A stretch of DNA of 22,564 nucleotides from an uncultured Oscillospiraceae bacterium (GCA_900548355.1 URKR01000031.1:1-22564), one strand, 5' to 3'. Positions 6,912 through 19,153 are shown, counted from the stretch's first letter. Notes: a model not told the origin generated them from the letters alone. Numbers and translations: made by a program.

Positions 6912-7178
6912 ATGTACCTGCATGTGGGGCAAGACTTTGTGCTCAACGACCGCGAGATCATCGGGGTGTTTGACCTGGACACCGCAACCGACGCAGGCCA
7001 GAAGGCCAAAATCACCGATGAATTCCTGCGCAGAGCGCAGGAGCAGGGCGCGGTGGTGGATGTGAGCGGCGCGATGCCGAAAAGCTTTATCCTGACCGAT
7101 TTCGCCGGCGGGACAGTGTATATCACCCAGCTTTCCACAGCCGCCATCCGCGGCAGAAGCGGGCGGGCGCCGGGGTGA
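6912..7178 (+). CDS. remB: DUF370 / RemB-like protein (YaaB)
   Basis: The N-terminus MYLHVGQDFVLNDREIIGVFDLD matches the DUF370 family, which includes RemA and RemB of Bacillus, regulators linked to biofilm matrix genes. RemA forms DNA-binding rings; the role of RemB copies at this locus is less clear. The 88-aa product is the usual length. Its place between recF and gyrB is that of B. subtilis yaaB/remB. The ATG at 6912 is only 4 bp after the recF stop, with AGGGATAAGG serving as ribosome site within the end of recF. I chose this start over an upstream in-frame ATG inside recF because it matches the family start. Confidence 0.9.
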   Translation: MYLHVGQDFVLNDREIIGVFDLDTATDAGQKAKITDEFLRRAQEQGAVVDVSGAMPKSFILTDFAGGTVYITQLSTAAIRGRSGRAPG

Positions 7179-7222
7179 GGGAAGCCTGATCCACCATCAT
7201 TTTTTTGAAAACCAAAGCGTTG

Positions 7223-9267
<2,045 letters not shown>

Positions 9268-9268
<1 letters not shown>

Positions 9269-9729
9269 TGGAGCCAAAAGAGGAACGGCCGCGGCGAAAA
9301 CCTTTGCGGCTGGAACCGGCGCTGTATGCGGAAGGCTGGTATTTTGTGACAGTTGTCACCCGGGGGCGCGCGCCACTGCTCGGGCAAATCCGCCGGCCGG
9401 ACGTTGTCATACCGACAAAGACTGGGCGATGCGCGTGGCAGGCGCTGCAGGATTTGCAGCGCCGGTATCCGGGCGTTCGGGTGGACAAGGCGGTTTTGAT
9501 GCCGGATCATCTGCATATCATTTTTGAATTGCAGGCCGGCAGCCCGCCGTTGGGCCGGATAATCGGCGGCTGGAAGGCCGGGGTTTCCCGAGAAATGGGC
9601 AAATCCATCTGGCAGCGGTCATTTTATGACCACATCATTCGCGGGGCGCAGGATTATCAGGAAATATGGAAGTATATCGAGGATAATCCGCGCCGGTGGC
9701 TGGTAAAGCATGGCCGGATGGAGGAATAA
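9268..9729 (+). CDS. REP-associated tyrosine transposase (RAYT, Y1_Tnp family)
   Basis: This 153-aa product is a full-length HUH-type single-strand endonuclease of the Y1 transposase superfamily. The metal-binding HUH motif is in VLMPDHLHIIFEL (H81, H83). The C-terminal part has WQRSFYDHIIR (115-125) and YIEDNPRRW (136-144). Y136 is the likeliest nucleophile by spacing to the HUH motif, although Y130 cannot be excluded. RAYTs are domesticated relatives of IS200/IS605 transposases thought to act on REP palindromes. Such a palindrome (9791-9877) lies 61 bp downstream. The ATG overlaps the gyrB stop (TGATG), so translation is probably coupled. The frame is intact. An in-frame TTG at 9265 is an alternative start but lies within gyrB. 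Confidence 0.93.
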
Positions 9730-9790
9730 GCCGCCATACGCCGGTGTCAGGCGGTCGCAATCCCGCCGCGTTGGTGATGAACCCAAAATT

Positions 9791-9877
9791 CATGCGTAGG
9801 GGCGGGATTTATCCCGCCCGGGGGCGTTTGCGGTGCCGCGAGGTTCGCGGGCCGGAAGAATCCGGCCCCTACGCATG
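9791..9877. repeat. REP-type palindromic element A
   Basis: This 87-bp element is bounded by a perfect 13-bp inverted repeat, CATGCGTAGGGGC / GCCCCTACGCATG. Inside are three hairpins: GGCGGGAT / ATCCCGCC (9801-9818), CCGCG / CGCGG (9836-9850) and GGGCCGGA / TCCGGCCC (9849-9868). The terminal GTAGGGGC...GCCCCTAC and the first hairpin recur in element B at 22449-22525. It lies between the RAYT gene and gyrA. Confidence 0.88.
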
Positions 9878-9919
9878 ACGGAAACCCCCTCGCAGCCCCG
9901 CTGTGCTGGTAAGGAATCC

Positions 9920-9949
9920 GTAACAAATCAAACGTTCTCATGCTATTTT
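9920..9949 (+). promoter_or_regulatory. Possible gyrA promoter
   Basis: An extended -10 TGC-TATTTT (9941-9949) lies 18 bp after GTAACA (9920-9925). It is the best candidate in the gap between REP element A and gyrA. The match is modest. Read-through from gyrB is an alternative. Confidence 0.35.
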
Positions 9950-10009
9950 CGGCGAGGCTGTGCCCGCTATCTTCCGCACAGGTGTATAACGAGATTTAGG
10001 TGGTAAAGT

Positions 10010-12580
<2,571 letters not shown>

Positions 12581-12643
12581 GGCGGGCGGTTTTGCCTGAG
12601 AGACCCGGGAATTTTTCGGGCAAAGAAAAACATGCAGAGTAAA

Positions 12644-12687
12644 CAAAACGGTGAACCGCTGAGATACTGCAGCGGTTCACCGTTTTG
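12644..12687. terminator. Bidirectional rho-independent terminator
   Basis: An 18-bp perfect stem, CAAAACGGTGAACCGCTG paired with its complement (12644-12661 and 12670-12687), has an 8-nt loop. The arms start with an A-run and end with a T-run, so it can end gyrA (+) and the GH13 gene (-), whose stops lie 63 bp and 34 bp away. It is the only notable feature in this 141-bp gap besides a minor CCCG / CGGG hairpin at 12604-12620. Confidence 0.9.
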
Positions 12688-12721
12688 CTTGTATATGGTT
12701 TTATTGTTTCAGGGTCTGCGC

Positions 12722-14272
12722 TTATACCTCGATAAAGGTTGCGCTCTCCCCTGCCATCTGCAGAACGCCGTCGGCAAGCGCGGCGGCTTGGCCGTGGGCG
12801 TAGAGAACCTGCTTGGCGGTAAAGGCGCAGGGGCAGGAGGCCGGTTTTGCGGACGGGTTCAGCGCAACAAGCACCCGCTGGCCTTCGGCTTCCCGCAGGT
12901 AGAGCAGCGGCTCGCCGCCTTTTTCGCACCAGACAAAGGAAATCGAACCGTCCACGCCGAGCGCGGGGTTGGCACGGCGCACCGCGATGAGTTTGCGCAC
13001 TTCGTTCAGCAGCGAATCGGGGTCGTCCTGCTGGGATTCCACGGTCGGGGCGTCGGCGGCAGGGTCAAGCGGGGTGTAGAGCCATTCGGCCGGCGCGGGT
13101 GAAAAGCCGCTGTTCTTGGCCGCAGCGTCCCACTGCATCGGGGTGCGCGCGCCGGTGCGTTCATACCCGCCTTCCACCGAAGGAATGTCAAGCTGGCGCA
13201 TCCCGATCTCATCGCCGTAATAGAGGAACGGCGCGCCGGGCATCGAGAACAGGAAGGCAAAGGCGAGCTTCATCTCCTCGGGGTCGAGATATTTGCGCAT
13301 CCGCTGTGAATCATGGTTGCCGGAAGGGATGCAGATCAGCCCTTTTCCGTTTGTCAGGGCGTAGTTCTTTTTGTATGTAGCGACAAATTCGCTGATGTCG
13401 CCTTTCCCGTCGCGGCCGAAGTAGGGGTGGTCGCAGCGGAACAGGTCGTTATAGTGGCTCGGGCCGAACTGAAGCAGGAAGTCCATGTGGAAGCCGCCGG
13501 CGAGCGATTTGTCCGGTTCGCCCCATTCCGAGACCATGACCGCATCGGGATAGCGCGCATCCAGGAAAGCGCGGACATCCTGCCAGAGCTTGATCGTCTC
13601 GCGCTGGCCAGGGTCGTTCTTGACAAGGGAACCCGCCATATCCACCCGGAAACCGTCGCAGCCTTTGTCAAGCCAGAAAGCCATGACATCCTTCATCGCC
13701 TGCCGGGTGGCGAGGGCTTCGGGCGAATCAACCGCACACTGCCAGGGCTTTTCCGGCTGGGCAAAGCCGTAGTTCAGCGCCGGCTGGCAGGAATAGAAGT
13801 TGGTGCCGACAGCGCCCGGCCGCTGCGAGATGCCGCGCAGTTCGCCCGCGATGCCGGGCACGCCGGTGACCGATTCCCACGGGTGGTTTGACCAGACATA
13901 CCGGCCGGAGTATTCGTTTTTCTCGGGCCGGCAGCTCTCTTTGAACCAGGGATGCTCGATCGAAGTGTGGCCGGGCACAAGGTCAAGCAGCACATGCATG
14001 CCGCGGTCATGGGCGGCGGCAAACAGGGCGGCCAGGTCCTCGTTGGTGCCGTAACGCGGGGCGACACGGCAGTAATCGGCCACATCGTAGCCGGCATCGC
14101 CAAACGGAGAGACAAAGCAGGGGTTCAGCCAGAGCGCATTGCAGCCGAGCGAGGCAATGTAGGGCAGCTTGGCCGTGATGCCCGGAATATCGCCGATGCC
14201 GTCGCCGTTTGAATCAAAGAAGGTCTGGGGGTAGATTTCATAGAAGACCGCGTCGTGAAGCCAATGTTTCAT
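12722..14272 (-). CDS. GH13 family alpha-glucosidase (oligo-1,6-glucosidase/alpha-amylase type)
   Basis: This 516-aa cytoplasmic protein, with no signal peptide, belongs to glycoside hydrolase family 13. It has the (beta/alpha)8 start VFYEIYPQTFFDSNGDGIGD, the nucleophile in GFRVD (D211), the acid/base in SEWGEP (E249) and the transition-state stabiliser in GNHDSQR (D321). The QPALN block (163-167) resembles the QPDLN of oligo-1,6-glucosidases, pointing to short alpha-gluco-oligosaccharides rather than starch. Conserved region I reads DLVPGHTS instead of the common DxVxNHTS. The exact substrate cannot be told from sequence. The start ATG at 14272 follows AGGAAAGGA. The gene is divergent from an AraC regulator that probably controls it. 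Confidence 0.92.
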   Translation of the reverse strand: MKHWLHDAVFYEIYPQTFFDSNGDGIGDIPGITAKLPYIASLGCNALWLNPCFVSPFGDAGYDVADYCRVAPRYGTNEDLAALFAAAHDRGMHVLLDLVPGHTSIEHPWFKESCRPEKNEYSGRYVWSNHPWESVTGVPGIAGELRGISQRPGAVGTNFYSCQPALNYGFAQPEKPWQCAVDSPEALATRQAMKDVMAFWLDKGCDGFRVDMAGSLVKNDPGQRETIKLWQDVRAFLDARYPDAVMVSEWGEPDKSLAGGFHMDFLLQFGPSHYNDLFRCDHPYFGRDGKGDISEFVATYKKNYALTNGKGLICIPSGNHDSQRMRKYLDPEEMKLAFAFLFSMPGAPFLYYGDEIGMRQLDIPSVEGGYERTGARTPMQWDAAAKNSGFSPAPAEWLYTPLDPAADAPTVESQQDDPDSLLNEVRKLIAVRRANPALGVDGSISFVWCEKGGEPLLYLREAEGQRVLVALNPSAKPASCPCAFTAKQVLYAHGQAAALADGVLQMAGESATFIEV

Positions 14273-14293
14273 AAGGGTCCGTCCTTTCCTGAA

Positions 14294-14299
14294 ATAATA
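14294..14299 (-). promoter_or_regulatory. -10 box of the GH13 gene (activator-dependent promoter)
   Basis: On the minus strand TATTAT (14294-14299) lies about 22 bp before the start codon. No recognisable -35 sits 16-18 bp upstream; a GCCGGC-TGT-GCCGGC block (14308-14322) occupies that place. A missing -35 fits a promoter that needs an activator. Confidence 0.5.
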
Positions 14300-14332
14300 C
14301 AGCGTCCGCCGGCTGTGCCGGCTGTCTCTACC

Positions 14333-14397
14333 TTGAAGTATATCCCGAATTTTGGCGGCTGTGTTGCACTATATCCGGGAAATGTTGTACAATATCC
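14333..14397 (+). promoter_or_regulatory. Three helically phased direct repeats, probable AraC-type operators
   Basis: Three 13-bp repeats read TTGAAGTATATCC (14333-14345), TTGCACTATATCC (14364-14376) and TTGTACAATATCC (14385-14397). Their starts are 31 and 21 bp apart, close to three and two helical turns. They lie upstream of the GH13 promoter, and the last two cover the regulator's own -35 and -10. Confidence 0.7.
14364..14393 (+). promoter_or_regulatory. Promoter of the AraC-family regulator
   Basis: TTGCAC (14364-14369), an 18-bp spacer and TACAAT (14388-14393). Both elements sit inside the direct repeats, which suggests autoregulation. Confidence 0.6.
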
Positions 14398-14459
14398 ATA
14401 GAGAGCGGCCGGAAAGGCGGCTTGGGTTTAAAGCTGTATCAAAGAACAAGGAGGCAGGC

Positions 14460-15326
14460 ATGAACATCCCCCCTTCCCTGCGGGAACCCCGCCCCGGGCG
14501 GCGGGACCGGCCGCTGGAAATTTACGCGATGCAGGCCGGGCCGGCCGGGCTGGAAGTGCCGGTACACTGGCATGACCACGCTGAAATCCTGCTGATGCAG
14601 GCGGGCGAGCTGGCCCTGACCGTTGAGGGGGAACCCCGCACCGGCCGCCCCGGGGATGTCTTTTACCTCAACCCGCGGGCGCTGCACGGCATGCGTTCGC
14701 CCGGGCCGGAATGCCGGTACCTGGCGTTTGTCTTTCCGCTGCCCTGGCTGGGGTTTGCCCAGGCAGACGAAGCGGAGGATTACCTGCGCCCGCTGGCCGA
14801 GGGCAGCGCCCGGGTGGCAACCCAGCTGCCGCCGGATTCTGCGGCGGCGGCCGGCGTGCTGCTGAACCAGGCCGCAGCCTGGGCAAAAAGCGAAGCCCCG
14901 GGCGGGTGGCTCGGGGTGAAAGGCTGCCTGCTGCAGCTGTTTGCCCGGCTGTATGCCGACGGCCAGATCAAAAGCCGCCCGGCCGAAACCGCCCTGGCCG
15001 ATACGCTGCGTGCGATTGCCAAATACCTGGAAGAGCACTGCGCCGAGCGGATCACCCTGGCCGAAATGGGCGCGCGGTTTCATATGAGCGCAAAGTATTT
15101 CAGCGTGTTTTTCAAGCGGTATTTTGCCCAGGGGTTTGCGGCTTACCTGACGGCGCTGCGGCTGGAGCGCGCCAAGCAGCTGCTGGCCGAAACCGACGCC
15201 GGGCTTGATGTGATTGCCCAGGCGGCGGGGCTTTCCAGCGCGAACTATCTGATCCGGGTTTTTCATGCGGCCACCGGGCTAACGCCGGGGCAGTGGCGGC
15301 GCCAAAGCAGGGCGGCGCCCCGTTGA
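14460..15326 (+). CDS. AraC-family transcriptional regulator
   Basis: The 288-aa protein has an N-terminal cupin sensor (about 28-95, with HWHDHAEILLMQAGE at 36-50 and PGDVFYLNPRALH at 64-76). A linker follows, then the paired helix-turn-helix domain of AraC: first HTH about 198-219 (LAEMGARFHMSAKYFSVFFKR), second about 247-270 (GLDVIAQAAGLSSANYLIRVF), ending LTPGQW. The ATG at 14460 follows a strong AAGGAGG 5 bp away. In-frame codons further upstream overlap the promoter and are rejected. It is divergent from the GH13 gene and probably activates it in response to a sugar; the ligand is unknown. It converges with noc, with a 14-bp gap. Confidence 0.93.
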   Translation: MNIPPSLREPRPGRRDRPLEIYAMQAGPAGLEVPVHWHDHAEILLMQAGELALTVEGEPRTGRPGDVFYLNPRALHGMRSPGPECRYLAFVFPLPWLGFAQADEAEDYLRPLAEGSARVATQLPPDSAAAAGVLLNQAAAWAKSEAPGGWLGVKGCLLQLFARLYADGQIKSRPAETALADTLRAIAKYLEEHCAERITLAEMGARFHMSAKYFSVFFKRYFAQGFAAYLTALRLERAKQLLAETDAGLDVIAQAAGLSSANYLIRVFHAATGLTPGQWRRQSRAAPR

Positions 15327-15340
15327 AGCCGGCCGGGATG

Positions 15341-16282
15341 CTATTCTGCATCGCCCTCCCCTTCCCCTTCTGCGGCGGCAACGCAGGCAGGCTGGGGGTG
15401 CAGTGCGCGCTGGGGGGCGGGGCCGGCGGGCAGCGGCGCCGGGATGACGGCGAAGGCTTCATCCGGCGCGTCAACCGGGATGCGGACGGTGTATTCAAGG
15501 CAGCCGTCCCGCCGGCCGCAGGTTGCGGTGGCCGGGATGCCTTTCTGGGTCATCAGGTCCACCGCGTGCTGCAGGGTGTTCACAAACAGCCGCACATCCC
15601 GCACCATCGGCATGGTGCGGCGCACCGGGCTGGGGCCTTCCCTGGGCGCCGAGAGCATGGCGTCAACAAGCTTGTCGGCATCCCGCACGCTGAGGCCGTC
15701 CCGCGCCATCTTTTCAAGCGCGGCGGTGCGGCGGCTTTCGGGCAGGCGCAGCGCGGCGCGGGCATGGCGTTCGGTCAGGTGGTGCGCCGTGCAGATCTGC
15801 TGCTGCGCGGGGCTCAGGCTCAGCAGCCGCAGTTTGTTGGCAAGCGCGCTCTGTGAAAGGCCCAGCCTGCGCGCGGCTTCGGCCTGGGTGCAGCCCCAAA
15901 GGCGGATTACCTCCTTGATGCCGCGGGCCGTATCGAAGGGGTCGAGCTGGGCGCGCTGCAGGTTTTCGAGCAGGCCGAGCGCGGCCGAAGCCCCGTCGTC
16001 ACAGTCGGCCAGGATGGCCGGCACCCGGGCGAGCTTGGCAAGCCGGCAGGCGCGCAGACGGCGCTCCCCCGCAATAAGCTGGTAACGGTGCGGCCCGGTG
16101 CGCCGCACGCTGACCGGCTGCAGCAGCCCGTTTTGCAAAATGCTGACGGCCAGCGCCGCAATTTCGGTTTCATCAAAGGTTGTGCGCGCCTGATAGGGCG
16201 ACGGCTCAATCTGTTCGACAGGCAGCAGCAGGACCTTGCCGGCCTTCTGCTTGGGCGTGTCGTGCTTTTGGTTTTTGGGCAT
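15341..16282 (-). CDS. noc: Nucleoid occlusion protein Noc (ParB/Spo0J family)
   Basis: Noc binds NBS sites, uses CTP and blocks septum formation over the nucleoid. The 313-aa product has the ParB N domain with GERRLRA (72-78) and LLENLQR (104-110). A helix-turn-helix follows (about 131-152, CTQAEAARRLGLSQSALANK), then LTERHARA. The Noc-type C-terminus has VRDVRLFVNTLQHAVDLMTQKG and ends near YTVRIPV, followed by a low-complexity Pro/Ala/Glu tail of about 40 residues. The place after rsmG is the classical noc locus. The ATG follows GGGGGAGG, and an in-frame stop lies 18-20 bp upstream, so the N-terminus MPKNQKHDTPKQ is firm. It lacks the amphipathic membrane-targeting helix known from Bacillus Noc. 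A plain ParB paralogue is the alternative. Confidence 0.85.
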   Translation of the reverse strand: MPKNQKHDTPKQKAGKVLLLPVEQIEPSPYQARTTFDETEIAALAVSILQNGLLQPVSVRRTGPHRYQLIAGERRLRACRLAKLARVPAILADCDDGASAALGLLENLQRAQLDPFDTARGIKEVIRLWGCTQAEAARRLGLSQSALANKLRLLSLSPAQQQICTAHHLTERHARAALRLPESRRTAALEKMARDGLSVRDADKLVDAMLSAPREGPSPVRRTMPMVRDVRLFVNTLQHAVDLMTQKGIPATATCGRRDGCLEYTVRIPVDAPDEAFAVIPAPLPAGPAPQRALHPQPACVAAAEGEGEGDAE

Positions 16283-16310
16283 GGCGGCCTCCCCCTCATG
16301 TCATGGCAAA

Positions 16311-16353
16311 CAGCCCCGTGGTATGCGTTTTCTTTCAGCATACCACGGGGCTG
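16311..16353 (-). terminator. Strong hairpin between rsmG and noc (terminator or attenuator)
   Basis: A perfect 16-bp stem, CAGCCCCGTGGTATGC and its complement (16311-16326 and 16338-16353), has an 11-nt loop. On the minus strand it is followed only by TTTGCC, so the U-tract is short. It would separate noc from the upstream mnmE-mnmG-rsmG transcript or reduce read-through. Confidence 0.65.
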
Positions 16354-16403
16354 TGATCGTTTCCAGCAAAATCGTTCGCCGGATTTCGCGCGTTTGCGTG
16401 GGG

Positions 16404-17108
16404 TTAGAGCGGTTTTTTTGCAATTTTTCCGCCGTTTCGGGGGTAAACAGTCGGGGTTTGCGATATTTTTTCGCAGAAGATCAGGTTGCGCACGCTGCCA
16501 TCCGGCAGGGTGAAGAGCCTGGTTTCACCAAACCGGCCGCCCAGGGTTCTGGCCGCCCGGCCTGCCTCGGCGCGTTCGGCCGCGGCGTCGGGGCCTTTCA
16601 TCGCAATGAAGGCGCCGCCCACGCGCACAAGCGGCAGGCAGTATTCACACAAAACAGGCAGCGCGGCGACGGCCCGCGCCACCGCGACATCATACCGTTC
16701 GCGCCAGGCTTTGCGGGCGGCTTCCTCGGCGCGTTCCCTGGCGAATTCAATGTCGGCAAAGCCGAGCGTCCCGCAGACCCAGCGCAGGAACTCAACCCGC
16801 TTGCCGGTCGGTTCCAGCAGGGTCAGCGCGAGATCCGGCTTGTAAATTTTGGCCACAATGCCGGGGAAACCGGCCCCGGTGCCGACATCGACAAGCGAAC
16901 CCGCGACTTCGGGCTGCGCGGCAAAGAGCAGGCTGTCAACGAAGTGGCGGTCCTCAATCCCTTCGGGCGTGGTGATGGCGGTCAGGTTGACCTTGCGGTT
17001 GTACTCTACAAGGCAGGCGGCGTAGGTATCCAGCGCATCCAGCTGCGCGCCGGTGAGCTGGATGTTCCACGTGGAACACTTTTCAGCCAGGCGGTTTTTA
17101 TCAATCAT
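16404..17108 (-). CDS. rsmG: 16S rRNA (guanine527-N7)-methyltransferase RsmG
   Basis: RsmG (GidB) methylates G527 of 16S rRNA with S-adenosylmethionine. The 234-aa product shows NLTAI (41-45), RHFVDSL (54-60), the SAM-binding DVGTGAGFPG (74-83) and LEPTGKRVEFL. All are conserved, and the length is normal. The ATG at 17108 is preceded by AAAGG at 9 bp. Codons 11-16 (CSTWNI) are encoded by a perfect parS site, so the N-terminal sequence is partly dictated by a DNA-binding site. It is third in the leftward mnmE-mnmG-rsmG-noc series, 47 bp after mnmG. Confidence 0.97.
   Translation of the reverse strand: MIDKNRLAEKCSTWNIQLTGAQLDALDTYAACLVEYNRKVNLTAITTPEGIEDRHFVDSLLFAAQPEVAGSLVDVGTGAGFPGIVAKIYKPDLALTLLEPTGKRVEFLRWVCGTLGFADIEFARERAEEAARKAWRERYDVAVARAVAALPVLCEYCLPLVRVGGAFIAMKGPDAAAERAEAGRAARTLGGRFGETRLFTLPDGSVRNLIFCEKISQTPTVYPRNGGKIAKKPL
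17063..17078. promoter_or_regulatory. parS: parS site inside rsmG
   Basis: TGTTCCACGTGGAACA is a perfect 16-bp palindrome identical to the ParB/Spo0J binding consensus. It occupies codons 11-15 of rsmG plus one base. Confidence 0.95.
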
Positions 17109-17155
17109 GCATAAGACCTTTCTAGTTTCAAAACAGGCGGGAAGAAGCGGGCGGC

Positions 17156-19036
17156 TCAGCCTCGCTTGCCAAGCACGGCCAGGCTCAGCTGGGCAAGGTC
17201 GCTGGGCGATACGCCGGGGATGCGCCCGGCCTGGGCCAGGGTGCGCGGGCGGATCGCCGCGAGCTTTTCGCGGGATTCCAGCGTCATGGTCTGGATGGCG
17301 GCATAGTCAAACCCTGCGGGGATCTGCACGTTTTCATGCCGCTGTACTTCCCGGATGGCCCGCTGCTCGCGTGCAATATAGCCGGCGTAGCGGATTTCGG
17401 TTTCGATGCGCAGCGCCATGGCGGGGGTAACCCCTGCACCGCGGCCGATGACATCGGCAAGCAGTTCATACCGGATAGCAGGCCGGCGCAAAAGCTCGGC
17501 CGCCGTGCCGCCGCTTTCACCCAGGGCCGCGGGGTCAATGCCGCGGCAGGCGGCCGCTTCACGCAGCGCGGCAAGCGGCACCTTTGTGTGGTTCAGCCGG
17601 TCCAGCTCGGCCTGTTTGGTTGCGGCGTCGCGTTCATAGGCGGCCCAGCGCGCATCGTCCACCAGGCCGTATTCCCGGCCGATCGGGGTCAGCCGTTCAT
17701 CGGCGTTGTCCTGGCGCAGGCTCAGGCGGTATTCGCTGCGGCTTGTCATCATGCGGTAGGGGTCCATAACCCCTTTTGTGACAAGGTCATCCACCAGGGT
17801 GCCAAGGTAGCTTGTGTGGCGGGCCAGCACAAGCTGCTCTTTCCCCTGCACGGCCCGCGCCGCGTTCAGCCCGGCCAGCAGCCCCTGGGCGGCGGCTTCC
17901 TCATAGCCGGAGGTGCCGTTGAACTGCCCTGCGCCGTACACCCCGGCCACAACCTTGCTTTCGAGCGTGGGGTACAGGCTTGTCGGGTCAACGCAGTCAT
18001 ACTCGATCGCATAGGCCGGCCGCATGATCTCGAGGTGCTCAAAGCCGGCGATTGTCCGGTACATCTCGTTCTGAACCGCTTCGGGCAGGCTGGAACTCAT
18101 CCCCTGCAGGTACATTTCCTCGGTATCCTCGCCGCAGGGTTCCACAAAGATCGGGTGGCGGCTTTTCTCCTGAAAACGGACGACCTTGTCCTCAATCGAA
18201 GGGCAGTACCGCGGCCCGACACCCTGGATGTCCCCGCCGTATAGAGGCGAGCGGTCAAGATTGCGCAGGATCACGGCGTGGGTTTCGGGGTTGGTGTAGG
18301 CGATGTAGCAGGGCAGCTTGTTGTGCATCGGCGCCCGGCTCAAAAACGAAAACGGCTGCAGGCTCTCGTCGGGGTCGCCGGGCTGGCATTCAAGCTTGGC
18401 AAAATCAATGCTGCGGCGGTGCACCCGGGCCGGGGTGCCGGTTTTGAACCGGCGCAGCGGGAAGCCCAGCCGGACAAGGTCCTCGGTCAGGGCGGTGGCG
18501 GCGTGGGAACCGTCCGGCCCGCCGGCGTAGTTTGCCTCCCCGATGAAGATCCGGCCGCCCAGGCTTGTGCCGGTTGCGATGACGACGGCCCGGCAGCCGT
18601 AATAGCCGCCAAGGTTTGTGCAGACCCCGCAGACCCGGCCGCCTTCCACCTTGAGCCCGGTGACTTCGGCCTGGTGGATGAAGAGGTTCGGGGTCTGCTC
18701 CAGCGCATGCTTCATCCAGATATGGTAGCGCGCGCGGTCGGTCTGCACGCGCAGGGAATGGACAGCCGGGCCTTTGCCGCGGTTGAGCATCCGGCTTTGC
18801 AAAAAGGTTGCGTCGGCCGCAAGGCCCATCAGCCCGCCCAGGGCGTCAATTTCCCGCACAAGATGCCCCTTGGCGGTGCCGCCGATCGAAGGGTTGCAGG
18901 GCATGTTGCCGATAAAGTCAAGCGTCAGGGTAAAGACGGCGGTTTTGGCGCCGAGCACCGCCGCCGCATGGGCGGCTTCAATGCCGGCGTGCCCCGCCCC
19001 GATCACAATCACGTCATAGTTGCCAAGATGATCCAA
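17156..19036 (-). CDS. mnmG: tRNA uridine 5-carboxymethylaminomethyl modification protein MnmG (GidA)
   Basis: MnmG is the FAD enzyme that with MnmE modifies the wobble uridine of certain tRNAs using methylene-tetrahydrofolate. The 626-aa product has the dinucleotide-binding GAGHAG (13-18), the family blocks MPCNPSIGGTAKGHLV (45-60) and RFKTGTPARV, and the C-terminal IPGVSPSDLAQLS typical of GidA. The start is TTG at 19036 (complement CAA at 19034-19036), chosen because GGAGG lies 7 bp upstream and the FAD motif follows at the usual distance. The gap of 117 bp to mnmE holds nothing else I can support. Confidence 0.98.
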   Translation of the reverse strand: MDHLGNYDVIVIGAGHAGIEAAHAAAVLGAKTAVFTLTLDFIGNMPCNPSIGGTAKGHLVREIDALGGLMGLAADATFLQSRMLNRGKGPAVHSLRVQTDRARYHIWMKHALEQTPNLFIHQAEVTGLKVEGGRVCGVCTNLGGYYGCRAVVIATGTSLGGRIFIGEANYAGGPDGSHAATALTEDLVRLGFPLRRFKTGTPARVHRRSIDFAKLECQPGDPDESLQPFSFLSRAPMHNKLPCYIAYTNPETHAVILRNLDRSPLYGGDIQGVGPRYCPSIEDKVVRFQEKSRHPIFVEPCGEDTEEMYLQGMSSSLPEAVQNEMYRTIAGFEHLEIMRPAYAIEYDCVDPTSLYPTLESKVVAGVYGAGQFNGTSGYEEAAAQGLLAGLNAARAVQGKEQLVLARHTSYLGTLVDDLVTKGVMDPYRMMTSRSEYRLSLRQDNADERLTPIGREYGLVDDARWAAYERDAATKQAELDRLNHTKVPLAALREAAACRGIDPAALGESGGTAAELLRRPAIRYELLADVIGRGAGVTPAMALRIETEIRYAGYIAREQRAIREVQRHENVQIPAGFDYAAIQTMTLESREKLAAIRPRTLAQAGRIPGVSPSDLAQLSLAVLGKRG

Positions 19037-19153
19037 AGTGATGCCTCCAGGCGCGGCGCGTCAGCGCTGCCGCGCAGTTCAGAATATAAAATGCGGTGCT
19101 GGGCGCGCCGGGATGGTCGGCGCGGTTCACCCGCAGCGGAGATTCCCTGTCCC

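Noticed and set aside
9583..9596. GTTTCCCGAGAAAT, 12 of 14 matches to the Bacillus Noc-binding site
   Set aside because: It is a single imperfect match inside the RAYT gene. A second partial match (20067-20080) is also within coding sequence. Chance similarity cannot be excluded without a genome-wide count.
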